Shown here one piece after another: positions 1-5,132 of a stretch of DNA of 6,044 nt. The first letter of the stretch is position 1. Every line of letters begins with the position of its first letter. The stretch spans positions 1 through 6,044 of the forward strand of contig JAFTNX010000070.1 in assembly GCA_017451665.1 (NCBI GenBank), written 5' to 3'. The position numbers and the translations under genes were made by a program. Source of the stretch: Oscillospiraceae bacterium. GTDB taxonomy: Bacteria; Bacillota; Clostridia; Oscillospirales; Ruminococcaceae. The notes beneath the pieces are model-generated. The model was not told the origin of the DNA. It did no database searches and saw nothing but the letters and a program-made list of their open reading frames with translations.

Positions 1-1
1 G

Positions 2-508
2 AAGATTGAAGTAGTACAGCCAGACATTAAGTATGAAGCTTATGTAAGCTCGTATACAAACGCACTTCTGATGTGCTTGCAGGGACTTGTTTCACCTGCA
101 ACTCTCGGTATTGATGTTGGAAAGATGTCGTCAGCTGATGCACAGCGTGAGAAGAAAGACGTTACAGGCAACACCAGAAACACCATTACTTCAGCTCTTG
201 AAAAGGCTTTGCCAAAGCTTATTGAAGCTATTCTGATGACGTATGACAATATGAACGGAAACGCTCCGTCTGATTATGGAGAAATAAATGTTTCTTTCGG
301 TGAGTATGGTGCACCTGATTTTGATAGCAGGGTTGAAACTGTGGGTAAGGGTGCGACATTCGGCATTATGTCGGTTGAAACGCAGGTTGATGAGCTCTGG
401 GGAAGCTCGAAGGATGAAGAGTGGAAAGCCGAAGAGGTTAAACGTATCAAATCTGAAAAGGGTTTGCTTGAAGGTGATGAACCGTCGGTAGGTGATGAGC
501 TTGCTTAG
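2..508 (+). CDS. Phage portal protein, SPP1 gp6-like, C-terminal part (5' end outside window)
   Basis: The portal forms the dodecameric ring at one capsid vertex through which DNA is packaged and ejected, and it anchors terminase during packaging. The reading frame is open from base 2 without a start, so this is the 3' end of a longer gene; 168 residues are visible, against roughly 400-500 for the family. The piece shows the helical clip/stem-like segment typical of SPP1-type portals: a stretch reading QGLVSPATLGIDVGK, then AQREKKDVTGNTRN, then a helix LEKALPKLIEAIL. An acidic and lysine-rich tail follows (DELWGSSKDEEWKAEEVKR). Its stop lies inside the start of the minor capsid gene (17-base overlap), the usual portal to minor capsid order. 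Recognition is by family-like sequence and by gene order; the exact family (Phage_prot_Gp6 or a related portal) is inferred. Confidence 0.88.
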   Translation, partial: KIEVVQPDIKYEAYVSSYTNALLMCLQGLVSPATLGIDVGKMSSADAQREKKDVTGNTRNTITSALEKALPKLIEAILMTYDNMNGNAPSDYGEINVSFGEYGAPDFDSRVETVGKGATFGIMSVETQVDELWGSSKDEEWKAEEVKRIKSEKGLLEGDEPSVGDELA

Positions 509-1973
509 TTTCAAGGATATTGCAAAAATCTTTGAAGAAATAGAGCTAAAGCTTATATCTTCTCTGAAACGTAATCTTCACAGACACAAAGCTTGGGAAA
601 AAGACGAGGGCTTTCAGTGGTCAGCGTGGCAGGCCGAAAAGCTCCGTAACCTGAACAAGTTCCGACAGGAAAACTTTGAAATTGTGAATGATTACGTTGA
701 TGTGATTGATGATGAAACACGTCAGCTTATGGAAGAACAGTTTCATGAGGGAGAAAAGCTCGCAGAGGAAATTGTCGAGGACGCTGTACCTTCAAGGGTT
801 ACAGATAATCATTTTTTCGGTATTAATGAAAGAAAAATGGACGCTCTGATGGAAGATGTCACGACCATTGAGAAAAAAGCCGAAACAGCAGCCTTGCGAA
901 TGGTTGATGACGTTTATCGTCAGACAGTAAACAAGGTCCAGTTGGAAATGGCGACAGGTTCCACAACGCTCACAAAGGCAATAGACGACGCTGTGAGCGA
1001 CTTTCTCGATAAGGGTATAAACTGTATTGTCTATAAGGACGGAAAGCGTGTAAACGTTGCTGATTACGTCAGAATGGTGCTTCGTACTACATCTGCAAGA
1101 GCTACTTTACAGGGAGAGGCAAAGAGACGTACAGAACTGGGATTTGACACCGTTCTTGTAAGTCAGTATGGTATGTGTTCTGAAACCTGTCTTCCTTGGC
1201 AAGGTCAGGTTTACATTGATGATGTGTTTACTGAATGGCGTGGTGAACGTGTTAGCGACAGAGGGAAGTCAAACTATTGTGGAAAATGGTTCACTCTTCT
1301 TTCTGTGGCCATAAGTAACGGTTTGTTTCATCCGAATTGCCGTCACACTATGAGTACCTATATTGACGGTGTTACACAAATACCAAAACCTATTGACGAA
1401 AAGCTTATAAAGAAACAGCGTGAACTTGAGCAAAAGCAGAGAGCTTTAGAAAAGAAGGTCCGAAAGTTCAAACGCCTTGAAGCAGGAACACAGAGCCCTG
1501 AAACTGCTAAAGCCTATCGTAAGGAACTTCGTGAAGCACAGCACGAGTTGAAGGTATTCGTTGATGAGCATAATGATGTTCTGAGAAGGGATTATTCGAG
1601 GGAGCGAAATTACGGAGAAGGATTGACAAAATCTGAAGAAGATGCTATTATAATAAGAGAATTAAGACAGTGTGGAATTGTTGGCAGGATAAGCTTAAAT
1701 CCTGAAAAAATCGATACTCTTGCTCTTTCTATTGATTTAGAGCACATCAACGAAAGAAGACACGAAGTATCATTTGAAGATGCAATAAGCTTTATAGAAA
1801 AGTCAAGATTTTCGGTAAGTCGTTGGAATGGGAAATTTGAGAATTATTTCAGCGATAGTGGAGCAAGTTATGTAGATGCTGAAACAAAAACAATAAGAAC
1901 AGCTTTTGTAAAAGAAGAGTTTAACGAAAATATTATAAAGGCATTGGAGGTGCTAAATAAATATGGAAGATAG
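492..1973 (+). CDS. MuF-like phage minor capsid protein with extra C-terminal BECR-like nuclease domain
   Basis: This 493-residue protein is probably a low-copy component of the portal vertex, injected or packaged with the head, like the Mu gpF/SPP1 gp7 and Phage_min_cap2 families. The N-terminal half is helical and charged. A central domain at about 110-295 carries CSETC (229-233), LPWQGQVY and the hallmark GLFHPNCRH (277-285). A basic coiled coil covers about 302-365 (KKQRELEQKQRALEKKVRK). Ordinary family members end soon after the following RRDYSRERNYG. Here about 118 residues are added, with an HINERRH motif at 418-424, W445, a YFSDSGASYVD strand region at 452-462 and IRTAF at 468-472, a pattern resembling phage BECR-fold RNases. 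Start choice: GTG 492 opens the frame and ATG 495 is the next codon. The only good Shine-Dalgarno-like match (AAGGTGAT, 471-478) is rather far from both, so coupling to portal translation is likely. The head role is firm by family and context; the toxin role is inferred. Confidence 0.85.
   Translation: MMSLLSFKDIAKIFEEIELKLISSLKRNLHRHKAWEKDEGFQWSAWQAEKLRNLNKFRQENFEIVNDYVDVIDDETRQLMEEQFHEGEKLAEEIVEDAVPSRVTDNHFFGINERKMDALMEDVTTIEKKAETAALRMVDDVYRQTVNKVQLEMATGSTTLTKAIDDAVSDFLDKGINCIVYKDGKRVNVADYVRMVLRTTSARATLQGEAKRRTELGFDTVLVSQYGMCSETCLPWQGQVYIDDVFTEWRGERVSDRGKSNYCGKWFTLLSVAISNGLFHPNCRHTMSTYIDGVTQIPKPIDEKLIKKQRELEQKQRALEKKVRKFKRLEAGTQSPETAKAYRKELREAQHELKVFVDEHNDVLRRDYSRERNYGEGLTKSEEDAIIIRELRQCGIVGRISLNPEKIDTLALSIDLEHINERRHEVSFEDAISFIEKSRFSVSRWNGKFENYFSDSGASYVDAETKTIRTAFVKEEFNENIIKALEVLNKYGR
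1617..1970 (+). other. Domain: candidate BECR-fold (Barnase/EndoU/ColicinE5-D/RelE-like) nuclease fused to minor capsid protein
   Basis: Residues about 376-493 of the minor capsid protein lie beyond the coiled coil and the usual family end. Seen directly: an initial helix-like segment (KSEEDAIIIRELRQC), then IDLEHINERRHEVSF, a helix FEDAISFIEKSRF, a predicted strand around W445, SGASYVDAETKTIRTAF and a final helix. The order of H..ERRH, helix, strands and a late T next to a strand is what I associate with phage-associated BECR nucleases (PBECR) attached to MuF and polyvalent proteins. H418, R422 or R423, H424, S459 and T467 or T470 are possible catalytic residues, but I cannot assign them. 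Arginine codons here are AGA/AGG in 8 of 9 cases, against 11 of 29 in the rest of the gene. It does not show the Ntox50-type sequence common on related capsid proteins. The BECR assignment is a pattern judgement, not an alignment. Confidence 0.55.
1946..1952 (+). promoter_or_regulatory. Ribosome binding site for the 52-residue cysteine-rich gene
   Basis: GGAGGTG lies inside the last codons of the minor capsid gene and ends 10 bases before ATG 1963. This strong match in the correct place supports the overlapping small gene as real and fixes its start, although it sits wholly inside another coding sequence. Confidence 0.7.
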
Positions 1974-2121
1974 GATTATATGTCCTTTGATAAACATAGA
2001 GATTTCTTGTGTTGAGTGTATGGAAAATCAAGATACAAAGGAAGATTTTATCCCGGAGATTTATAAGAAGTTGGATAATTGGAAGGAAGTTTGTAAAAAT
2101 TGCAAATATAACAAATGTTAA
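1963..2121 (+). CDS. Small two-CxxC cysteine-rich protein, candidate immunity or accessory protein to the capsid-fused nuclease
   Basis: This gene encodes 52 residues, starting MEDRIICPLINIEISC. It contains six cysteines (7, 16, 19, 44, 47 and 52), four of them in two CxxC pairs (CVEC at 16-19 and CKNC at 44-47), so a small zinc-binding fold is plausible. Between the pairs is a charged helix-like segment (FIPEIYKKLDNWKEVC). It has no signal peptide or membrane segment, so it is probably cytoplasmic. The start overlaps the end of the minor capsid gene by 11 bases in another frame and has a GGAGGTG ribosome binding site 10 bases upstream. The stop codon abuts a terminator-like hairpin, so transcription would cover the domain tail and this gene and then fall. 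Position directly after a toxin-like domain is where immunity or antitoxin genes are often found, but I recognise no immunity family. It could instead be a small conserved protein of unknown role carried by phages of this group. Confidence 0.75.
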   Translation: MEDRIICPLINIEISCVECMENQDTKEDFIPEIYKKLDNWKEVCKNCKYNKC

Positions 2122-2152
2122 TACCACTCTCAAAATTGAGGGTGGTATTTTT
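2121..2152 (+). terminator. Rho-independent terminator-like hairpin after the small cysteine-rich gene
   Basis: ATACCACTCTCAA (2121-2133) pairs with TTGAGGGTGGTAT (2136-2148), 13 base pairs with one G-T wobble and a two-base nominal loop (the inner A-T pairs probably open). A run of five T (2148-2152) follows. It begins at the last base of the preceding stop codon. Because the structural genes downstream must still be expressed, it is likely a partial terminator or an attenuator unless a promoter lies between. Confidence 0.75.
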
Positions 2153-2164
2153 ATACCCAAATTT

Positions 2165-2171
2165 AAGGAGG
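2165..2171 (+). promoter_or_regulatory. Ribosome binding site fixing the start of the 45-residue gene
   Basis: AAGGAGG is a near-perfect Shine-Dalgarno sequence ending 5 bases before ATG 2177. It lies downstream of the hairpin at 2121-2152, so the start at 2177 is preferred over an in-frame upstream ATG at 2009 that would make the frame run through the hairpin. Confidence 0.75.
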
Positions 2172-2176
2172 TTAAT

Positions 2177-2314
2177 ATGCTCTCGACACTAATTTTACTC
2201 TACGCCCTTGACACTGGGCAGATACCAAAGGGCTGTTACATAGCAGCGTGGGTGTTCACAATATTTGAGTTTTTATATAAACTCGGAAAAGAAAACCAGA
2301 ATAACGGTAATTAA
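2177..2314 (+). CDS. Small hydrophobic protein of unknown function, probable single membrane segment
   Basis: This gene encodes 45 residues. The N-terminus is hydrophobic (MLSTLILLYAL), then a short polar turn DTGQIPKG, a second hydrophobic stretch at about 20-36 (CYIAAWVFTIFEFLYKL), and a polar tail GKENQNNGN. One transmembrane helix at about 20-37, perhaps with a first short hydrophobic helix, is the simplest reading. A perfect AAGGAGG precedes it by 5 bases. It lies alone between two terminator-like hairpins, in the gap between the minor capsid pair and the scaffold gene. I do not recognise the family. A holin is not excluded by the hydrophobicity, but such genes normally lie next to the lysin at the other end of the late region and are longer, so I do not call it one. 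A small membrane protein that alters the host envelope or anchors heads is equally speculative. Confidence 0.65.
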   Translation: MLSTLILLYALDTGQIPKGCYIAAWVFTIFEFLYKLGKENQNNGN

Positions 2315-2340
2315 GCACTTCAAGAAATTGAGGTGCTTTT
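2313..2340 (+). terminator. Rho-independent terminator-like hairpin with GAAA tetraloop
   Basis: AAGCACTTCAA (2313-2323) pairs with TTGAGGTGCTT (2328-2338), 11 base pairs with one G-T wobble closed by a GAAA tetraloop, and the T run ends at 2340. The left arm begins at the second base of the upstream stop codon region. It separates the 45-residue gene from the scaffold gene and probably reduces read-through into it. Confidence 0.75.
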
Positions 2341-2373
2341 ATTATAATTATTTTTAAGAAAGGACTGAAAAAT

Positions 2374-2931
2374 ATGGCAGACGAAAAGAAGAAGCCTGAT
2401 GTGGAAGAAGCTCCACAGGATGAAAAGAAGTCTGAAACTTCAGACCAGAAGCCTGAAGAAGACAAGAAGGAAGAACCTGCAAAGGATGAAAAGTCTGAAG
2501 ACAAGGCTCCTGACGACAAGAAGGCAGACGAGAACGGAGAAGGTGCTCCTGCTGACAAAAAGTCAGAAGAAAAACAGGAGGACAAGCCTGAAGAGAATAA
2601 GGCTCCTGAAACACCACAGCTTTCAGAAGTGGAAACCCTCAAGGCTGAAAATCTCACCCTCAAAACAAAGCTTGAAGCTCTTTCAATCGGATTTGCGCCT
2701 GATTGTCTTGACGACGCTGTAACACTTGCTGAAGCTATTGTTAAGCGTGACGGAACAGACATTTCAGCGGCTTTGCAGGCAGTTGCAAAGAAGTATCCTG
2801 ACTGGAAGTCAGACGCCAAGGACGGCAAGTCTAAAGGTGGTTTCAAGGTTGGAGCAGACAGCTCCGAAAAGGATAAGAAAGCAGATGATGACAGACTGTC
2901 AGCTGCTTTTGGCATTAAGAAGAAAAAGTAA
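2374..2931 (+). CDS. Putative phage capsid scaffolding protein
   Basis: This gene encodes 185 residues. Its place immediately before the major coat gene and its sequence style fit an internal scaffold, which guides coat subunits into a procapsid and then leaves or is cleaved. Residues 1-82 are a disordered, highly charged Lys/Glu/Asp/Pro region built from repeated DEKK, KSE and KPEE-like pieces. Residues 83-103 form a heptad-rich helix (VETLKAENLTLKTKLEAL). Residues 108-145 form another helical pair (APDCLDDAVTLAEAIVKRDG, then ALQAVAKKYPDWKS). The last eleven residues are LSAAFGIKKKK, a basic tail of the sort scaffold proteins use to bind coat. Upstream AGAAAGGA (2357-2364) lies 9 bases before ATG 2374. 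The charged repeats make long antisense open frames here, which are shadows. Function is inferred from position and composition; no catalytic motif such as a head protease is visible. Confidence 0.78.
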   Translation: MADEKKKPDVEEAPQDEKKSETSDQKPEEDKKEEPAKDEKSEDKAPDDKKADENGEGAPADKKSEEKQEDKPEENKAPETPQLSEVETLKAENLTLKTKLEALSIGFAPDCLDDAVTLAEAIVKRDGTDISAALQAVAKKYPDWKSDAKDGKSKGGFKVGADSSEKDKKADDDRLSAAFGIKKKK

Positions 2932-2952
2932 TTTAGAAAGGATGATTTGATT

Positions 2953-3849
2953 ATGCCAAATGTAATTAACTACGCAACCAATTTCAGTAATCAGCTTCGT
3001 GACCTTTACGGCCAGGAGCTCACCTGTGATGCGCTTTATCATTCAAACAGTGATATCCAGATTACAGGTGCAAAGGACATTAAGATTCCTAAACTCTCTG
3101 TATCTGGTTATAAGGACCACTCAAGAAGTTCTATGACTTTTAATGCTGGTACTTATGAGAACGATTATGAAACCAAGACTCTCGACCATGACAGAGATAT
3201 CGAGTTTGGTATTGACCCAATGGACTTTGATGAGACTGACACAGTTGTTTCTCTTGCAAACGTTCAGAATCGTTTTGAAAGAACACAGGCTATTCCTGAA
3301 CTTGACTGTTATACATACTCAAAGCTTCACGCAGAGGCTGTAAGAGCAGGTGCAACAATCAAGACAGATGCTCTTACTGTAAGCAATGTTCTCTCCGATT
3401 TTGACGATAACCTTGCTAAGCTTGAGGATATCGGTGTCCCTCTTGACAGAGTTATCCTCTACTGTACAACAGACTACAAGAAGCTTCTCAAGAACGCAGA
3501 AGGTATCCAGAGAACACTTGACATCAAGAACGGTGGTGGAATGGACAGAAGAATTCACACTATGGATGATATCACAAATATCATTACTGTTCCTTCAGGT
3601 CGTTTCAAGACACAGTTTGACTTTACAGACGGCTGTGTGGCAGCAGAAGGCGCTAAGAAGATTGACTACATTCTTATTGACCCTGAATGTCAGATTTCAA
3701 GAGTTAAGTATTCTTACATTCACCTTTTCACACCGGGAAGCGATTCAAGAACAGCTGACAAGTATCTTTACCAGAACAGAAGATACAACGGTACATTTGC
3801 AATCGACCACCTTTTCAAGGACGGTTGTATTATGCACGTTGAAGGCTAA
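2953..3849 (+). CDS. Major capsid (coat) protein
   Basis: This 298-residue protein is the main shell subunit, probably of HK97 fold. It follows the scaffold gene by 21 bases and is the first of the head-shell genes, as expected. The N-terminus MPNVINYATNFSNQL and the following text (ALYHSNSDIQITGAKDIKIP, then KDHSRSS) resemble coat proteins of Bacillota siphophages. Further on are a helix with AIPELDCYTYSKLHAEA, a strand VILYCTTDYKKLL, and a C-terminal beta-rich part (KKIDYILIDPECQISRVKYS, then FTPGSDSRTADKYLYQNRRY). There is no N-terminal delta domain or visible maturation protease site, consistent with a separate scaffold. AGAAAGGA (2935-2942) is 10 bases before ATG 2953. TTG 2947 in the same frame is only 4 bases from it and is a less likely start. 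Codon use is uniform and biased, as for a highly expressed gene. Confidence 0.9.
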   Translation: MPNVINYATNFSNQLRDLYGQELTCDALYHSNSDIQITGAKDIKIPKLSVSGYKDHSRSSMTFNAGTYENDYETKTLDHDRDIEFGIDPMDFDETDTVVSLANVQNRFERTQAIPELDCYTYSKLHAEAVRAGATIKTDALTVSNVLSDFDDNLAKLEDIGVPLDRVILYCTTDYKKLLKNAEGIQRTLDIKNGGGMDRRIHTMDDITNIITVPSGRFKTQFDFTDGCVAAEGAKKIDYILIDPECQISRVKYSYIHLFTPGSDSRTADKYLYQNRRYNGTFAIDHLFKDGCIMHVEG

Positions 3850-3862
3850 AGGAGGGATATAA

Positions 3863-4096
3863 ATGCTTAAGGCAGTAAAGGGTAACAAGGTTTATAAGAC
3901 TGATGAGGCTGGCAAGAAGAATTATCTTGCACAGGGCTTTGACATTTACGACGACAAGGGTAAGGTTGTGGAGAAGTCACCACAGAGCACAGTGAGTTAT
4001 GAGGCTTATTCAAAGCTTGAAGCTGAAAACAAGGCACTCAAGGCTGAAATTAAGAAGCTTAAAGACCAGGTGAAGGAACATGTACCTGAAACCTGA
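3863..4096 (+). CDS. Small coiled-coil head-region protein of unknown function
   Basis: This gene encodes 77 residues. The N-terminal part MLKAVKGNKVYKTDEAGKK is basic and begins a compact region with YLAQGFDIYDDKGKVVE. The C-terminal third is a clear heptad helix (YSKLEAENKALKAEIKKLKD), so it probably oligomerises or binds a partner by coiled coil. Its ribosome binding site AAAGGAGGG (3848-3856) is very strong and begins in the coat stop region. The intergenic gap is only 13 bases, so it should be well translated. The position between coat and connector genes suggests a head accessory, decoration or assembly factor. I recognise no named domain. The heptad resembles that of the scaffold protein (KAEN and EAEN cores), which may reflect convergence. 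Confidence 0.75.
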   Translation: MLKAVKGNKVYKTDEAGKKNYLAQGFDIYDDKGKVVEKSPQSTVSYEAYSKLEAENKALKAEIKKLKDQVKEHVPET

Positions 4097-4433
4097 TGAG
4101 TACAAGGGCACAATACCGTCGGATTGTCTTGAACAAAGACTTTCCGACGCTTGTCGTGCTATTGACGGTCTGACTTATAATCGAATTGTAAAACAAGGCT
4201 TTGATAATCTCACTGAATTTCAACAGGGACTTATTAAGGAAGCTGTTGCAAAACAGGCTGATTTTATATATCAGAATGCCGAATTTCTTGAATCTCCGTT
4301 GAGTTCTTATAGAATTTCAGGAGTGTCAATGTCATTTGATAAGGCAAACGTCCTTGAAATCGGCTCTGTGACCACTACCAAGGAAGTCTACGGCTTACTT
4401 GTACAGACAGGGTTATGTTATAGGGGAGTGTGA
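4080..4433 (+). CDS. Head-to-tail connector (adaptor) protein, SPP1 gp15/YqbG-like
   Basis: This gene encodes 117 residues. It is likely the adaptor ring that binds beneath the portal and extends the DNA channel (gp6/gp15 type, Phage_connect_1-like). It is mostly helical. An N-terminal segment (KPDEYKGTIPSDCLEQRLSD) leads into the long helix pair with CRAIDGLTYNRIVKQGF, then LTEFQQGLIKEAVAKQADFI, followed by a loop with SPLSSYRISGVSMSF that may insert into the portal or stopper. The start overlaps the previous gene by 17 bases, and an AGGTGA-type ribosome binding site (4068-4073) lies within that gene. The order adaptor, stopper, completion, tail tube is standard. The family-level name is inferred from helical layout and position. 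Confidence 0.8.
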   Translation: MYLKPDEYKGTIPSDCLEQRLSDACRAIDGLTYNRIVKQGFDNLTEFQQGLIKEAVAKQADFIYQNAEFLESPLSSYRISGVSMSFDKANVLEIGSVTTTKEVYGLLVQTGLCYRGV

Positions 4434-4437
4434 TTTT

Positions 4438-4770
4438 ATGAAGTTTCCACAGCTTGTACCTGATAAGGTTTGTACTGCTGCTGTCAAGGTTTTTCGCACA
4501 GATGGTCTTAACCGTGACGGCTCAAAGAAGCAGACGGTTATTTTTGAGGGGAAGTGTTTTCACGATGAAAAAGCAAGCCAGAAACTTACAGCTGACAAAC
4601 AGCTTATTCTGTTGAAAGGTCAGGCACTTTTTAACGGTGATATAGCTCCCGACAACCCTGTTATTGAAGGATATGCTGAAATTTCAGACACGGAGTACAA
4701 GATTTTTGCTTCCGAAAAAGCTAAAAACCCTGACGGAACGGTTAATTTCACTCGATTGGAGCTGATTTAA
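4438..4770 (+). CDS. Putative minor capsid / head closure protein (Minor_capsid_1-like)
   Basis: This gene encodes 110 residues. It is probably the stopper-type head closure protein that seals the DNA channel (SPP1 gp16 role; Minor_capsid_1 family by position and length). It is mainly beta: VCTAAVKVFRTDG, QTVIFEGKCFHDEK, ADKQLILLKGQALFNGDIAP and VIEGYAEISDTEYKIF read like a small beta barrel, followed by a short C-terminal strand. ATG 4438 is chosen over upstream in-frame codons because GGGGAG (4423-4428) is 9 bases before it and the preceding stop TGA ends at 4433. It overlaps the next gene by one base (TAATG), so it is translationally coupled. Confidence 0.78.
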   Translation: MKFPQLVPDKVCTAAVKVFRTDGLNRDGSKKQTVIFEGKCFHDEKASQKLTADKQLILLKGQALFNGDIAPDNPVIEGYAEISDTEYKIFASEKAKNPDGTVNFTRLELI

Positions 4771-5132
4771 TGGGAGATGAAATCAAGCTTGTTTATCATG
4801 CTATTGCACAGCTTGAAAAGGCTGTAATGGATTCTGCTGAAAGCGCTATGGAAGCTGTAAGAACTGACCTTATAAGCTCGGCAACAATGCCTTTTGATAA
4901 TGGTGATATGCAGAACAATCAGACTTTTGTTGCTAAAACCGAAAACGGAGCTTCACTTGTCACTGGCTCACCACAAGCAAGACGTTTGTACTATCATCCT
5001 GAATACAATTTTCAGCAAGGCAAGAACGTAAACGCAGGTGCTTACTGGCTTGAACCTTATATTACAGGTGAAAAGAAAAACCTTGCACAATCAGCCTTTG
5101 AAAGTGATTTTAAAAGAAGGACGGGCGTATGA
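4770..5132 (+). CDS. Putative minor capsid protein (Minor_capsid_2-like), head-tail joining
   Basis: This gene encodes 120 residues. The C-terminal half carries the segment typical of Minor_capsid_2 and HK97 gp10-like tail-joining proteins: SPQARRLYYHPEYNFQQGKN, then AGAYWLEPYITGEKK. The N-terminal half is a helix (AIAQLEKAVMDSAESAMEAV) followed by ISSATMPFDNGDMQNNQTFV. It likely forms part of the ring that receives the tail, at the neck. It starts with ATG 4770 in a one-base overlap with the previous stop, with TGGAG (4757-4761) 8 bases upstream, and overlaps the next gene by four bases (ATGA). Length is normal for the family and no break is visible. Confidence 0.8.
   Translation: MGDEIKLVYHAIAQLEKAVMDSAESAMEAVRTDLISSATMPFDNGDMQNNQTFVAKTENGASLVTGSPQARRLYYHPEYNFQQGKNVNAGAYWLEPYITGEKKNLAQSAFESDFKRRTGV

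Noticed and set aside
2009..2176. An upstream in-frame ATG at 2009 that would make the 45-residue gene 101 residues long.
   Set aside because: The extension overlaps the cysteine-rich gene in another frame, crosses a terminator-like hairpin and has no good ribosome binding site, while ATG 2177 has a perfect one.
2343..2348. TATAAT, a perfect -10 sequence between the second hairpin and the scaffold gene.
   Set aside because: No -35-like hexamer is found 16-18 bases upstream and no TGN extension precedes it; the region is a T-rich terminator tail where such matches arise by chance. Kept only as a site to test if a promoter for scaffold and coat is sought.
2256..2915. A 219-residue open frame on the minus strand, rich in serine, phenylalanine and alanine.
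   Set aside because: It lies opposite the Lys/Glu-rich scaffold gene, whose repeated GAA/AAG codons read as TTC/CTT on the other strand and so lack stops. It has no ribosome binding site context, no family resemblance, and would run against the operon.
2943..2951. ATG at 2943 directly after the coat gene's ribosome binding site.
   Set aside because: It is followed by a stop codon two codons on (ATG ATT TGA), so it encodes nothing. Whether it affects coat initiation cannot be judged from sequence.
3143..3862. Several 66-158-residue open frames in other frames over the coat gene.
   Set aside because: They overlap a clear coat gene completely, have no ribosome binding sites or recognisable products, and show the amino acid bias expected from shifted reading of its codons.
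4399..4437. A longer start at 4399 for the head closure gene.
   Set aside because: It would lie inside the connector gene with no suitable ribosome binding site, whereas ATG 4438 has GGGGAG at good spacing just after the preceding stop.
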